64,000 nt of DNA from Streptomyces tropicalis (GCF_029269835.1 NZ_JARJBB010000009.1:226073-290072), one strand, 5' to 3'. Positions 9,114 to 16,746 are shown, counted from the first letter of the stretch. Translations and numbers: made by a program. Notes: generated by a model not told the origin, from the sequence alone.

Positions 9114-9422
9114 GTGCTGCTCGCGACCAGCTACCTGCCCACGTCAGTGGTTGCCGGATCCGCGATCACCCAGGAGGACACCGGGCCGGGCGGAACGTAC
9201 GCCAGGCTTGCCGAACTCGGCTACAAGCCAGTGCACTTCCGCGAAGAGATCCGCTCCCGTATGCCCTCGAAGGAGGAGGCGGCACAGTTGAACATCTCCG
9301 CGGGCACGCCCGTCGTCCTCATCTGCCGCACCGCGTTCGCGGACGAAGGCCGCCCCGTCGAGATCAACGAAATGACGCTGGACGCTGCCTCCTACATCCT
9401 GGAGTACGACTTCGACGCGTGA
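9114..9422 (+). pseudogene. C-terminal remnant of a GntR-family (UTRA domain) repressor
   Basis: The reading frame from 9114 gives a UTRA ligand-binding half (LLATSYLPTSVVAG, LAELGYKPVHFREE, GTPVVLICRTAFADEGRPVEINEM, LEYDFDA). No winged-helix DNA-binding half precedes it; the sequence upstream is the terminator of the Yip1 gene. The remnant is typical of the KorSA-like repressors carried by integrative elements, so it may be debris of an earlier element. It is probably not expressed as a repressor. It is not a close copy of either GntR gene in the element downstream. Confidence 0.75.
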
Positions 9423-9925
9423 GCGAACGCGAGTTGTTACAGGTTTCTCCACCTCATCAAGCACCCGTCGTCGCCTCGCTCCTCCGGGCGGGCGCGGGCG
9501 GCCGGCGGCGCCCGCGCTCATGTCTCCGCCCCGCTCGGCACCGCCGGCCGCCCGCTCCCGCCCAAGAGGCAGGCACACAGTGCATGAGGTCAGAACACGT
9601 CGGGGCTGGGGCGGTCGGCTCCGCGACTTTAGCCAGCCACTTTGGCGCGAGCCTCGAAGATCATGGCCCCAACGTCGTGCTTTACCGGGCAGGTCCACAG
9701 ACTGCCCGACGCACCGGAAGCTTACGGGCCATGATCACTCGCGCCAAAGCAGCTCCCGGTCAAAGTCGCTACGCCGACCTAGGCGTGCTGTCCGACGGGT
9801 CGCCCCACCGGCCCCGCGCCCGACAGCTATGTCACCCGAACGGCCCAACGTGACGTGCCACCCACATGGAGGAACATCAAGCTGATTAGTGCCCCAATCA
9901 AGACAATCCGCGAAAGGGGAATCGA
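9423..9925. other. Gene-poor stretch with an inverted-repeat insertion
   Basis: No reading frame with family features or a convincing ribosome site is seen. The stretch contains the 147-bp inverted-repeat element at 9623-9769 and a lower-GC part leading to the small secreted-protein gene. Confidence 0.6.
9623..9769. repeat. Inverted-repeat (MITE-like) element, about 147 bp
   Basis: The outer arms 9623-9668 and 9726-9769 are imperfect inverted repeats. They share GCGACTTT at the ends, CTTTGGCGCGAG in the middle and GATCATGGCCC at the inner ends. The 57-bp centre encodes nothing recognisable. No clear target duplication is visible. It could be a non-autonomous transposable element or the fused ends of a deleted insertion sequence. 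Confidence 0.6.
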
Positions 9926-10165
9926 ATGCGCATTCGACGCATCGTCGCCGCCGGCATCGCCACGGCAGCCCTCGCCGGACTCGGCCTCGCAGGTGCCGCC
10001 ACCGCCACCGCCGCCAGCCTCACCCCGAGCCAGGGCTTCGGCGCCGCCCTCACCCCGGGTGAGTGCACCGACGGCGGCGGAACGGTCGATTGGACCCCCA
10101 ACCCGGCCAACCCCCACACCGGGACCTGCAGGGGCGGCACGGGCAACGGTCAGGCAGTCGACTAA
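9926..10165 (+). CDS. Small secreted protein, 79 aa
   Basis: I do not recognise a family. The N-terminus MRIRRIVAAGIATAALAGLGLAGAATATAA is a clear Sec signal peptide with cleavage after an Ala-Thr-Ala-type site. That would leave a mature protein of about 50 residues with two cysteines (GECTDGG and GTCRGG) that could form one disulfide. A good AAGGGGA ribosome site lies 8 bp before the ATG, and a hairpin follows the stop. The gene stands alone in a region of insertion debris. Confidence 0.7.
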   Translation: MRIRRIVAAGIATAALAGLGLAGAATATAASLTPSQGFGAALTPGECTDGGGTVDWTPNPANPHTGTCRGGTGNGQAVD

Positions 10166-10181
10166 ACCCCACTAGGCGCTA

Positions 10182-10216
10182 GGAGCGCCCCACAGCCACG
10201 CGCTGCGGGGCGCTCC
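10182..10216. terminator. 15-bp hairpin terminator
   Basis: Arms 10182-10196 and 10202-10216 pair with one G-U and a 5-nt loop (GGAGCGCCCCACAGC / GCTGCGGGGCGCTCC). It follows the secreted-protein gene by 16 bp. Confidence 0.8.
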
Positions 10217-10592
10217 CGCGCGAGCGCAGCCGGGAGAGTCGCAGGGACCGTGCCGTCCCGTCGGGCACGCTAAGTGGCCAACAGTCGCCCTTGTCTTAGC
10301 CCTCCCGCTCGGGGCCGTCTCTGGGCCGTGCGAGGGCGTTCAACGACGACCAACGCCGACAACCACCGACAGCTGAGTCGCAGGTAGCAGCGTTGACCGA
10401 TTACACGGGCGCAGGTCAGAGACCCGGCCCTTCACTTCTTCGGCTACTGACCAAGCCGTGGGGGCGGTGGGATTCCGCGGCCATGGCGGCATCGCTGCCG
10501 ATCGCTGCCGTGACGATTTTCTCGATCGCCCACTCTGCTCTCCATGTGTGCGAGAACCCCTCTTCCGCGAGGTTGCGCAGCGAAACAGCAGG
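10217..10592. other. Intergenic stretch with an integration-scar-like motif
   Basis: No gene is supportable. Around 10312-10375 the sequence reads GGGCCGTCTCTGGGCCGTGC and then a run of ACGAC/ACAAC/ACCGACA triplet-like motifs. The same pattern recurs at 24150-24212 inside the integrated element. Such sequence is often found next to tyrosine-integrase attachment regions in streptomycetes, so this may be a scar. Confidence 0.45.
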
Positions 10593-11102
10593 TCAGAGCG
10601 CCTCTTTGTTCCCCTTCGGCGCCTCGCCCGACTTATGTATCGGAGGCAAAACACTCCAGGGGAAGTTGATCCAGTCGTCGGTGCGCTTCCAGACGTACTC
10701 GCACTTCACCAGCGAGTGCGACTTCTCGTAGACGACGGCGCTGCGCACCTCGGCGACCGTGTCGAGGCAGAAGTCGCGCACCAGCTTGAGCGTCTTGCCG
10801 GTGTCGGCGACGTCGTCGGCGATCAGGACCTTCTTGTCGGAGAAGTCGACCACGTCGGGGACCGGTGCGAGCATGACGGGCATGTCGAGCGTGGTGCCGA
10901 CGCCGGTGTAGAACTCGACGTTCACCAGGTGGATGTTCTTGCAGTCCAGCGCGTAGGCGAGCCCGCCCGCGACGAAGACGCCGCCGCGCGCGACGGACAG
11001 GATGATGTCGGGCACGTAGCCGTCGTCGGCGATCGTCTGGGCGAGCTCGCGGACGGCGTTGCCGAACTGCTCGTAGCCGAGGTTCTCCCGGGCGGTCCCC
11101 AT
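10593..11102 (-). CDS. Purine-type phosphoribosyltransferase
   Basis: The 169-residue type I phosphoribosyltransferase carries the PRPP-binding signature VLIADDVADTGKT at about residues 90-102. Together with VARGGVFVAGGLAYAL it resembles xanthine/guanine phosphoribosyltransferases, which salvage purine bases into nucleotides. The ATG at 11102 lies 5 bp after the dcd stop, so the two genes form an operon and share a nucleotide-pool role. The exact base specificity is not readable from the motif. Confidence 0.85.
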   Translation of the reverse strand: MGTARENLGYEQFGNAVRELAQTIADDGYVPDIILSVARGGVFVAGGLAYALDCKNIHLVNVEFYTGVGTTLDMPVMLAPVPDVVDFSDKKVLIADDVADTGKTLKLVRDFCLDTVAEVRSAVVYEKSHSLVKCEYVWKRTDDWINFPWSVLPPIHKSGEAPKGNKEAL

Positions 11103-11107
11103 GCCGC

Positions 11108-11683
11108 TCACACCTGCGTCCGGTGGAAGTTGAGGTAGGACCGGGAGGCGGTGGGACCGCGCTGGCCCTGGTAGCGGGATCCGTAGCGGTCGCTGCCGTA
11201 GGGCGCCTCGGAGGGCGAGGTGAGGCGGAACATGCACAGCTGGCCGATCTTCATGCCGGGCCAGAGCTTGATCGGCAGGGTCGCGAGGTTGGACAGCTCC
11301 AGCGTCACGTGGCCGGAGAAACCGGGGTCGATGAAGCCGGCGGTGGAGTGCGTGACGAGGCCGAGCCGGCCGAGCGAGCTCTTGCCCTCCAGACGCGACG
11401 CGAGATCGTCGGGCAGCGTGATGACCTCGTAGGTCGAGGCGAGGACGAACTCCCCCGGATGCAGGATGAACGGTTCGTCCCCCTCCGGCTCGACCAGCCG
11501 GGTCAGGTCCGGCTGCTCGACCGAGGGGTCGATGTGGGGGTAGCGGTGGTTCTCGAACACCCGGAAGTAGCGGTCGAGGCGCACGTCGATGCTCGACGGC
11601 TGCACCATGGATTCGTCGTAGGGATCGATCCGCACCCGTCCGGCGTCGATCTCGGCCCGGATGTCCTTGTCTGAGAGAAGCAC
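11108..11683 (-). CDS. dcd: dCTP deaminase
   Basis: Converts dCTP to dUTP, the first step of a dTMP supply route. The 191-residue length equals that of other actinobacterial Dcd proteins, and the N-terminus LLSDKDIRAEI is diagnostic. Conserved motifs are SSIDVRLDRYFRVF, the active-site segment GKSSLGRLGLVTHSTAGFID, and IGQLCMFRL near the C-terminus. The start is a GTG at 11683, chosen from the family N-terminus. It is followed closely by the phosphoribosyltransferase gene. Confidence 0.96.
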   Translation of the reverse strand: MLLSDKDIRAEIDAGRVRIDPYDESMVQPSSIDVRLDRYFRVFENHRYPHIDPSVEQPDLTRLVEPEGDEPFILHPGEFVLASTYEVITLPDDLASRLEGKSSLGRLGLVTHSTAGFIDPGFSGHVTLELSNLATLPIKLWPGMKIGQLCMFRLTSPSEAPYGSDRYGSRYQGQRGPTASRSYLNFHRTQV

Positions 11684-11763
11684 TCCCCGAGGATACGCAA
11701 GGCGCGCGGAGCCCCCACCATCGTGACGACTCCACGCGCCCGGCGATCTGCCTGCGTCCGGCG

Positions 11764-11931
11764 CTACCGCTGCGCGGTCCGCTCCAGCGTCACCGGCACC
11801 ACACTGCGGAGCCGGGCACACCCCGGACATCGCATGAGCCGACCGGGGCCGAGCCGGTCGGCCTGCTGCATCGGGAACGAAGCGGTGCTGAACACGTGCC
11901 CTTCGGCACAACGGACGACGGTGCGCTCCAT
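11764..11931 (-). CDS. Small zinc-ribbon-like protein, 55 aa
   Basis: A short protein starting MERTVVRCAEGHVFSTASFP and containing CAEGH and CPGCARLRSVVPV, which could bind zinc as a C-H/C-x-x-C ribbon. Function is unknown. A TTG two codons upstream has slightly better ribosome-site spacing (AAGGGA) and may be the true start. It lies upstream of dcd on the same strand. Confidence 0.6.
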   Translation of the reverse strand: MERTVVRCAEGHVFSTASFPMQQADRLGPGRLMRCPGCARLRSVVPVTLERTAQR

Positions 11932-12214
11932 CAAGTCCAAGAGTCCCTTCCCCAAGAGGCGCGCCGGGCTGCTGCCACCCGGCGACAAAAGCCACATTAC
12001 GGGATGGAAGAGACGGCCCTCCAGGCGGCACTCCGCCCCCGCCGGCCCCCTGCTCCACCCCGCCACCGTACGCCCCAACTCGGGCCCCGCGCAGCCGTGT
12101 CACTCCCCTGGGTACCCCCCGAAAACACAAGCAGGCCCCTCGGTTTCGACGCCGGGGGCCAGGCATGGGGTACAGTGAGCGGGCATTCGGCACCGACCGA
12201 GGTCGGCGTCTTGC

Positions 12215-12288
12215 GCGGGTGTAGTTTAATGGTAGAACATCAGCTTCCCAAGCTGAGAGCGCGAGTTCGATTCTCGTCACCCGCTCCA
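12215..12288 (+). tRNA. tRNA-Gly (anticodon CCC), integration target
   Basis: The gene folds as a full cloverleaf: acceptor GCGGGTG with CACCCGC, anticodon stem TCAGC/GCTGA around TTCCCAA, and T arm GCGAG-TTCGATT-CTCGT. The anticodon is CCC. The CCA end is encoded (12286-12288). Its 3' half from 12240 is repeated at 27239-27286, so it is the attachment site of the neighbouring element, and the integrated copy remains intact. Confidence 0.95.
12240..12287 (+). repeat. attL, 48-bp direct repeat (tRNA-Gly 3' half)
   Basis: Forty-eight bases identical to 27239-27286, covering the anticodon stem through the acceptor end of tRNA-Gly. This marks the left boundary of the integrated element. Confidence 0.95.
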
Positions 12289-12293
12289 TGAGG

Positions 12294-12323
12294 AAGGCCC
12301 AGGTCATAGACCCGGGCCTTTTT
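12294..12323 (+). terminator. tRNA-Gly terminator supplied by the element
   Basis: Twelve-bp stem with one mismatch (12294-12305 with 12309-12320) running into TTTTT. It lies just after the tRNA and inside the element. The corresponding chromosomal hairpin is now 15 kb away at 27293-27319. Confidence 0.8.
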
Positions 12324-12337
12324 GCTGTCCTCGGTGA

Positions 12338-13507
12338 TCACTCGCCGCGTGCCAGATTCGTGCCAGAAGGCCTGTCGGCCGACTCCCCGGCTGCCTGCGC
12401 CCGAGCCTTCCGAACGGTGGCGTCGAGGCCGGCGGCGACCTCCTCCTGGCGCTCGTCGTCGGAGTGCTGGTAGATCAGTGCGGCCTTCTCGGATGACTGC
12501 CCGGCACGCACCATCGTGTCCTTCAGGGTGGCTCCGGATCGCGTCGACAAGGTGTGCCCCGTGTGCCGGAGGTCGTAGAACCGGAAGCCGTCGGGCATGC
12601 CGACGATCTCCCGCGCCTTGCGCCACCTCCGCCCGAACGTACTCCGCCGGAAGGGCGCCCCCTTCTCCCCCACGAAGATCAGCCCATCGGGTCCGGGCTC
12701 CGCGTACGACTCCAGGTGCCAGCGGAGCTCCCGGCGGAGGAACGCGGGAAGAATCACAGTCCGCGTTCCCGCCTCTGATTTCGTGTCGCCCTGTACCCGC
12801 CGCCCGTTCATGCGCTCCGGCTCGGCGAGGCGCACTCGGATCCGAAGGGTGTCCAGGTCGACATCCCTGCGGCGGAGGCCGGCCAGCTCCTCCGGCCGCA
12901 TCGGGCCGTAGGCGCCCAGGTAGACCATGAGGCGCCACCGCATCCCGACTGCATTGGCGAGCGCGTCGACCTGGACGACAGTGGCGATGCGCCGCTCGGT
13001 CGCCTTCTCCTTGCCCGCGCCTTTGATCCGGCAGGGGTTGCGCTGGATCAGCTCGTCATCGACGGCCGTTTCCATGACGGCCTTGAGGAGCCGGTACGCC
13101 TTGGCGGTCATCGTCTTGGCACTGGTCGTCCGCAGCCGTTCGGCCCGCCACTCGCGGACTCGGGGCGCGGTGATCTCGTCCAGGTCCAGGTCCGCGAACG
13201 CGGTCAGGTGCTTGTCGAGGAGGTAGCGGTACAGGTCCCGCGTCAGCGGCGCCAACTCCCTCTCTTCCACCCACTTGTCGGCGTACGTGCGGAACCCCAC
13301 GGCACCGGCTTCGGGGTCCCTCCACTCTCCGCGACGGATCTCGGTCTGCTTCTCCGCCAGCCAGTCATCCGCGTCGGCTGTCGTCTCGAAGGTGCCGGGA
13401 GCCGGGCGCATCACGCCGTCGGGGCCCGGGTAGCGGGCCTGGTAGCGGCCGGACGGGAGCTTCCTGATGGCTCCGAATCGACGCCGCCTGCCTCTGCTGT
13501 TGGCCAT
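12338..13507 (-). CDS. int: Tyrosine site-specific integrase
   Basis: The 389-residue recombinase integrates the element at tRNA-Gly. An Arg-rich N-terminal arm-binding region (GAIRKLPSGRYQARYPGPDG) is followed by a SAM-like core-binding domain, then the catalytic domain. Catalytic residues visible are Arg in YGPMRPEELAGL, Arg in FRFYDLRHTGHT, His in that box, and the nucleophile Tyr in AALIYQHSDDERQ. Box II begins with Tyr where most relatives have His. The gene end lies 50 bp from attL, the usual position, and its start overlaps the xis stop by one base, indicating coupling. Confidence 0.95.
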   Translation of the reverse strand: MANSRGRRRRFGAIRKLPSGRYQARYPGPDGVMRPAPGTFETTADADDWLAEKQTEIRRGEWRDPEAGAVGFRTYADKWVEERELAPLTRDLYRYLLDKHLTAFADLDLDEITAPRVREWRAERLRTTSAKTMTAKAYRLLKAVMETAVDDELIQRNPCRIKGAGKEKATERRIATVVQVDALANAVGMRWRLMVYLGAYGPMRPEELAGLRRRDVDLDTLRIRVRLAEPERMNGRRVQGDTKSEAGTRTVILPAFLRRELRWHLESYAEPGPDGLIFVGEKGAPFRRSTFGRRWRKAREIVGMPDGFRFYDLRHTGHTLSTRSGATLKDTMVRAGQSSEKAALIYQHSDDERQEEVAAGLDATVRKARAQAAGESADRPSGTNLARGE

Positions 13508-13719
13508 CAGGCGGCCCTCCCGTAGCGCGCGCGGGGACGCCTGATCGGTTCGACGGTGTGGGACGAGACGAACTCCGCCACCGCACTCTCTGGGATGCGT
13601 ACGTGTCGGCCGACCTTGACGTACCGGATGCGCCGCTCTTCGATCAGCCTCCGCGGGAAGCGGGCGGTCGTCCCGAGGAGCTCGGCGACCTGGTCCACGG
13701 ACAGATAGCGGTCGTTCAT
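13507..13719 (-). CDS. xis: Excisionase, helix-turn-helix (MerR/Xis type)
   Basis: A 70-residue protein with a winged-helix excisionase fold: YLSVDQVAELLGTTARFPRRLIEERRIRYVKVGRHVRIPESAVAEFV. Such proteins bend attachment-site DNA and drive excision with Int. The ATG at 13719 overlaps the rep stop by 4 bp (ATGA), and the gene runs directly into int, giving a coupled rep-xis-int operon as in pSAM2. Confidence 0.92.
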   Translation of the reverse strand: MNDRYLSVDQVAELLGTTARFPRRLIEERRIRYVKVGRHVRIPESAVAEFVSSHTVEPIRRPRARYGRAA

Positions 13720-14996
13720 GCGGTCGGCTCTCCTTCCGTTCCGGGGGCGGGTTCGAGGGAGGCTGCGAGCCAGCTCTCGGCGGCGCTGAGGCCGGTGCCG
13801 GCGAACACCCAGTGGGCGAGGACGAGCGTGGTTTCGCCTTCCTGCGGCATGACCGGAGCGGCTTGGGCGCGGCGCCATTGGGCGCGTGCGTCGCGGAGGG
13901 CTCCGAGGGTGGTGGAGTAGCGGCGGGACTTGGTGGAGAAGTGGCCGCGGAAGCCGAGCATGTGGGCCCAGGCTCGCAGGCGGAGGTCTGCCAGGTCCTT
14001 GCGGGCGCCGAGGGTCCAGGCGGTGCGGATCATGCGTCTGGCGTGTTCGGTGATCCTGGCTTGTGCCAGCTCGGCGAGGAATCGTAAGGGCCGGTCGAGG
14101 GTGCCCGTCGCCGTCTCGGCGCCCTTGGTGGCGTACTTGGCGATGTACGAGGCGACTGCCCGCTCGGTGAGTTCTTGGCCGCCGTCGAAGTCGGCCGACC
14201 GGATCGGACGGACGTCGAGCTGGCGGCCGAAGACGAAGGCGTGCAGCCGGCCGTCGACGTCCGGGCCGTCGACCCGGGCGGCAGCGGTGGCGGCGTGGAT
14301 GGCGTCAGTCAGCAGCTCGGCCGTGGCCCAGGCCGGGGACGCGGTCTCGCCGCCTTCCGGGCCGTCGAGGCGGATCACCGCATGGAAGTGGACGGCGCCG
14401 CGCTTCTGGTATTCGGCCACCTTCGCGAACGAGACGCGCGCGTGGTCGCGGAAGGCACGCTGCGTCAGTCCGGCTCGCTTGGCGACCTCCCGGCGCAGGT
14501 AGATGGAGAAGCGTCGCCAGAGGAGCCCGGCATGCGCGTTCCAGAGGACGGCCGCTTCGTAGTCGTACAGGTCCGGGTCGAGGGGTGTTCCCAGGGCCGG
14601 GTCCTGGTCGTCATGGCGGACGCCGCAGCGGCAGGCGCGGCCGCTGGAGGGCCGGTTGTGAACCGGCCCGAAGCTGGGGGCGGTGAAGGTGGCGAAGACC
14701 CGGGGGTGTGTGGCGACCCGGTCGGGGGTGCCCTTGCCGCCGCGGAGTCCGGCGGTGATCAGGTGGTAGGTGTCGCGGCGGTAGGTCTCGGCGCAGGCCG
14801 CGCATCGGGTCGTGCGGCGGTTGTTGCAGCGCACCAGGAGGTTGCCGGCTGGCAGGGCCGTGGAGTCCAGGTGGCGCAGGGCGCGGCCGATCTCGCCGGT
14901 AGTGGTGTCGATCGCATGCTCGGTGCGGTGGCCGTCGAGGCGCACGGGGCGGGTGCAGCCGCCCAGGCCGGACAGCTGACGGGCCAGCTCGGGCAA
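13716..14996 (-). CDS. RepSA-like rolling-circle replication initiator
   Basis: Initiates replication of the excised circular element. The 426-residue protein has an N-terminal cysteine cluster (CNNRRTTRCAACAETYRRDT and CRCG) that may bind zinc, and the HUH metal motif in GAVHFHAVIRLDG. Tyr residues in ASYIAKYATKGAE are good candidates for the nicking residue. The region matches the RepSA family of AICEs. The start is uncertain: a TTG at 14996 is used, while a strong AAAGGAA site lies about 65 bp upstream without an in-frame ATG or GTG. It overlaps xis. Confidence 0.88.
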   Translation of the reverse strand: MPELARQLSGLGGCTRPVRLDGHRTEHAIDTTTGEIGRALRHLDSTALPAGNLLVRCNNRRTTRCAACAETYRRDTYHLITAGLRGGKGTPDRVATHPRVFATFTAPSFGPVHNRPSSGRACRCGVRHDDQDPALGTPLDPDLYDYEAAVLWNAHAGLLWRRFSIYLRREVAKRAGLTQRAFRDHARVSFAKVAEYQKRGAVHFHAVIRLDGPEGGETASPAWATAELLTDAIHAATAAARVDGPDVDGRLHAFVFGRQLDVRPIRSADFDGGQELTERAVASYIAKYATKGAETATGTLDRPLRFLAELAQARITEHARRMIRTAWTLGARKDLADLRLRAWAHMLGFRGHFSTKSRRYSTTLGALRDARAQWRRAQAAPVMPQEGETTLVLAHWVFAGTGLSAAESWLAASLEPAPGTEGEPTA

Positions 14997-15148
14997 CGTG
15001 CCCAGCGAGGCCAGGTGGAGAGTTCCGCCAGCGGAGGCGGGGTCTGCCGGGTGATGATGGGGGTTCCTTTCGGCTGTTTCGACAGTGCAGAGGGGACGGC
15101 CCCGGGACGGCGGGATGCTTGGCGGCTTGTTGCCGCCCCGGCGGCCGG

Positions 15149-15385
15149 TCAGCGCTTGTTCGCGCCGCTGATGAGAGAGCGCAGAACCACGGCGGCGAGG
15201 GCCACGGACACGGCCGTGACGGCGACCGCCGCCAAGAGCGCGGTGAGCACGACCCCCACGACGACCACACCCACGTACGGGGTGAGAGAGCGGCCGGCGG
15301 AGGGCACCGGGGCATGGCTGTGCCGGGGGCTGATGGTGTGCGACGTGGGCAGTGTCGGGATGTCGGGCAGCTTGGGGCGGAGCAC
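15149..15385 (-). CDS. SpdD-like small membrane protein
   Basis: A 78-residue protein with a proline/histidine-rich N-terminus and one long hydrophobic stretch (YVGVVVVGVVLTALLAAVAVTAVSVALAAVVL), ending in a basic tail. Small membrane proteins of this kind lie between rep and tra in AICEs and are thought to help intramycelial spread of the element. The role is inferred from position. Confidence 0.7.
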   Translation of the reverse strand: MLRPKLPDIPTLPTSHTISPRHSHAPVPSAGRSLTPYVGVVVVGVVLTALLAAVAVTAVSVALAAVVLRSLISGANKR

Positions 15386-15399
15386 GGCGGACCTCCTTG

Positions 15400-15594
15400 T
15401 CAGTGGTGGGTGCCGTTGACGACGTCGACCCCGGAACGGGTGCCGGAGTCGATCGCGGGGGCGAGGAAGGTACGGGAGAGCAGGAAGCCGAACAGCGCGA
15501 TCACGACGACGATCCAGACGCGGACGCCGAGGAACTTGATCGCGCTCCAGGCGATGAGCCCCAGGACCAGGACGAGCGGCAGTGAGACAGTCAC
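15400..15594 (-). CDS. Small membrane protein of the spread region, 64 aa
   Basis: Two hydrophobic segments (LPLVLVLGLIAWSAIKFL and VWIVVVIALFGFLLSRTFLA) and a short polar tail. The GTG start at 15594 is preceded by GAGGGAG at ideal spacing. Proteins with this pattern are standard in AICE spread operons. The molecular function is unknown. Confidence 0.7.
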   Translation of the reverse strand: MTVSLPLVLVLGLIAWSAIKFLGVRVWIVVVIALFGFLLSRTFLAPAIDSGTRSGVDVVNGTHH

Positions 15595-15604
15595 GGGAGC
15601 TCCC

Positions 15605-15796
15605 TCAGCGGACGCGGCAACGGTGGGTACGAGCGGCCAGCTCGGCCGCGGCACGGGTGTCGTAGTCGGTGGAGAAGCCGCAGCGCGGGGCGGTGCAGGC
15701 CGCCGTGTGCTTCTCGCGGCCCCGGCCGTCGTAGTAGGTGGCGACCTGAACGGGACCGATGCGGACGACGCGGCGGAAGCGCGGGTTGGCGGGCAT
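15605..15796 (-). CDS. Mobile-element transfer protein, 63 aa
   Basis: A short basic protein MPANPRFRRVVRIGPVQVATYYDGRGREKHTAACTAP with a Cys pair and a terminal HRC, which could hold zinc. Members annotated as mobile element transfer proteins recur in Streptomyces AICEs beside spd genes. The ATG overlaps the stop of the preceding 66-residue gene (TGATG). The same reading frame is open far upstream into the DUF2637 gene, so a fusion product is formally possible. Confidence 0.7.
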   Translation of the reverse strand: MPANPRFRRVVRIGPVQVATYYDGRGREKHTAACTAPRCGFSTDYDTRAAAELAARTHRCRVR

Positions 15797-16540
15797 CAAG
15801 GCAGCTCCTTGGAGTCCTGGTGGCTCTCGCCGGTGAAGTCGGTGACATGGCCGACCAGCCACCGCCGGATCTCCTCGCTCTCGTCGAAGTCGGCGGTGAG
15901 GATCACGGGTTCGGCGATGAGCATTGCTTCGGTGAGGCGGTTCTGTCGGGTCAGCTCGGCGGCGCGGTTCAGCGCGCGGAGCGTGGACGGACGCACGGTG
16001 GAATGTCCTCCGGGCCAGGGCGACGAGGGCGGGCGGAACGGGCGCAGGGGCAGGGGCAGGGGCAGGGGCAGGGAGGGGTGTCAGCGAGGTCTCGGGGTGC
16101 GGCTCGGGAGCCGAGTCGGTCGAGGCTCCGAGGTCGTCGCCGTCTGTCGGGACCGGTTCCGGCGCGGGCTCTGGTGTCCGTGAGCCGTGCGCGAGGAGAG
16201 TTCCGCCGAGGAAGGCGATCGCAGGCCATCCGGCGACCAGGATGCGCAGCCAGGCCGGTACGTGGACCAGGTCGAGAAGACCGGCGGTCGCGACGTTCGC
16301 GCCGAGTGACGCGGTCAGGGCGACGACGAACCAGCACCAGGCGGCCGGCTTCGATCCCCCAGAGCGGAGCCGGTGCCAGGCGGCGACCAGGAGCAGATCT
16401 ACGGAGACGGGGTAGGCCCACGCCTTCCATCCGTTCTGCCCCGCAGCTGCAGCGAGGTCGTGCAGGTGGGCGAAGGACAAGGATCCGGCGATGACGGCTT
16501 GGACCAGGACCGCGTCCACCCGGGCGGCGGGGCGGCCCAT
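15605..16540 (-). CDS. SpdB-like DUF2637 membrane protein, reading frame open into next gene
   Basis: The first 190 residues match DUF2637/SpdB proteins of AICEs: four hydrophobic segments (AVIAGSLSFAHLHDLAAAAG, AYPVSVDLLLVAAWH, WCWFVVALTASLGANVATAGLLDLV, LRILVAGWPAIAFLGGTLLA). A Pro/Ala-rich linker built on a GGGGCA hexamer repeat follows. No stop occurs in this frame until 15605, so the 311-residue frame runs through the 66-aa gene (other frame) and in-frame through the 63-aa transfer-protein gene. Either the C-terminus was changed by a frameshift or a fusion is made. The start overlaps the upstream stop (TGATG). Confidence 0.7.
   Translation of the reverse strand: MGRPAARVDAVLVQAVIAGSLSFAHLHDLAAAAGQNGWKAWAYPVSVDLLLVAAWHRLRSGGSKPAAWCWFVVALTASLGANVATAGLLDLVHVPAWLRILVAGWPAIAFLGGTLLAHGSRTPEPAPEPVPTDGDDLGASTDSAPEPHPETSLTPLPAPAPAPAPAPVPPALVALARRTFHRASVHAPRAEPRRRADPTEPPHRSNAHRRTRDPHRRLRRERGDPAVAGRPCHRLHRREPPGLQGAALMPANPRFRRVVRIGPVQVATYYDGRGREKHTAACTAPRCGFSTDYDTRAAAELAARTHRCRVR
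15796..15996 (-). CDS. Conserved AICE protein, 66 aa
   Basis: A short helical protein (MRPSTLRALNRAAELTRQNRLTEAML) ending in an acidic segment. A GGAGGA ribosome site lies just upstream of the GTG. It sits between the DUF2637 and transfer-protein genes, overlapping the latter by TGATG. No function is known. Confidence 0.55.
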   Translation of the reverse strand: MRPSTLRALNRAAELTRQNRLTEAMLIAEPVILTADFDESEEIRRWLVGHVTDFTGESHQDSKELP

Positions 16541-16746
16541 CAGGACGACTCGCCGGGGTAGTCCAGGCCGTCGTCGGGGTCGCCATCGGGCGGGAAGACG
16601 CCGGGCGGCGGCTCGGGCAGGGACACGGCCAAGGACGACGCCACGGATACGACGAAGTCCTCGTCGGCATGCGAGGTGTCGGCGTAGAGGGCGAGTTGAC
16701 CGAGTAGGAAGACGGTCCGGAGGAAGTCTTCGCAGTCGGGGCACAT
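16540..16746 (-). CDS. Conserved AICE protein with CxxC start, 68 aa
   Basis: MCPDCEDFLRTVFLLGQLALYADTS begins with a CPDC motif, and an acidic Pro-rich tail follows. The stop overlaps the next gene start (TGATG), tying it to the spd operon. It lies directly downstream of the translocase gene on the same strand. No family function is known. Confidence 0.6.
   Translation of the reverse strand: MCPDCEDFLRTVFLLGQLALYADTSHADEDFVVSVASSLAVSLPEPPPGVFPPDGDPDDGLDYPGESS

Noticed and set aside
10593..11102. Adenine phosphoribosyltransferase or pyrR
   Set aside because: Motifs around the PRPP loop and the dcd linkage fit xanthine/guanine-type enzymes better, and no PyrR attenuator is seen.
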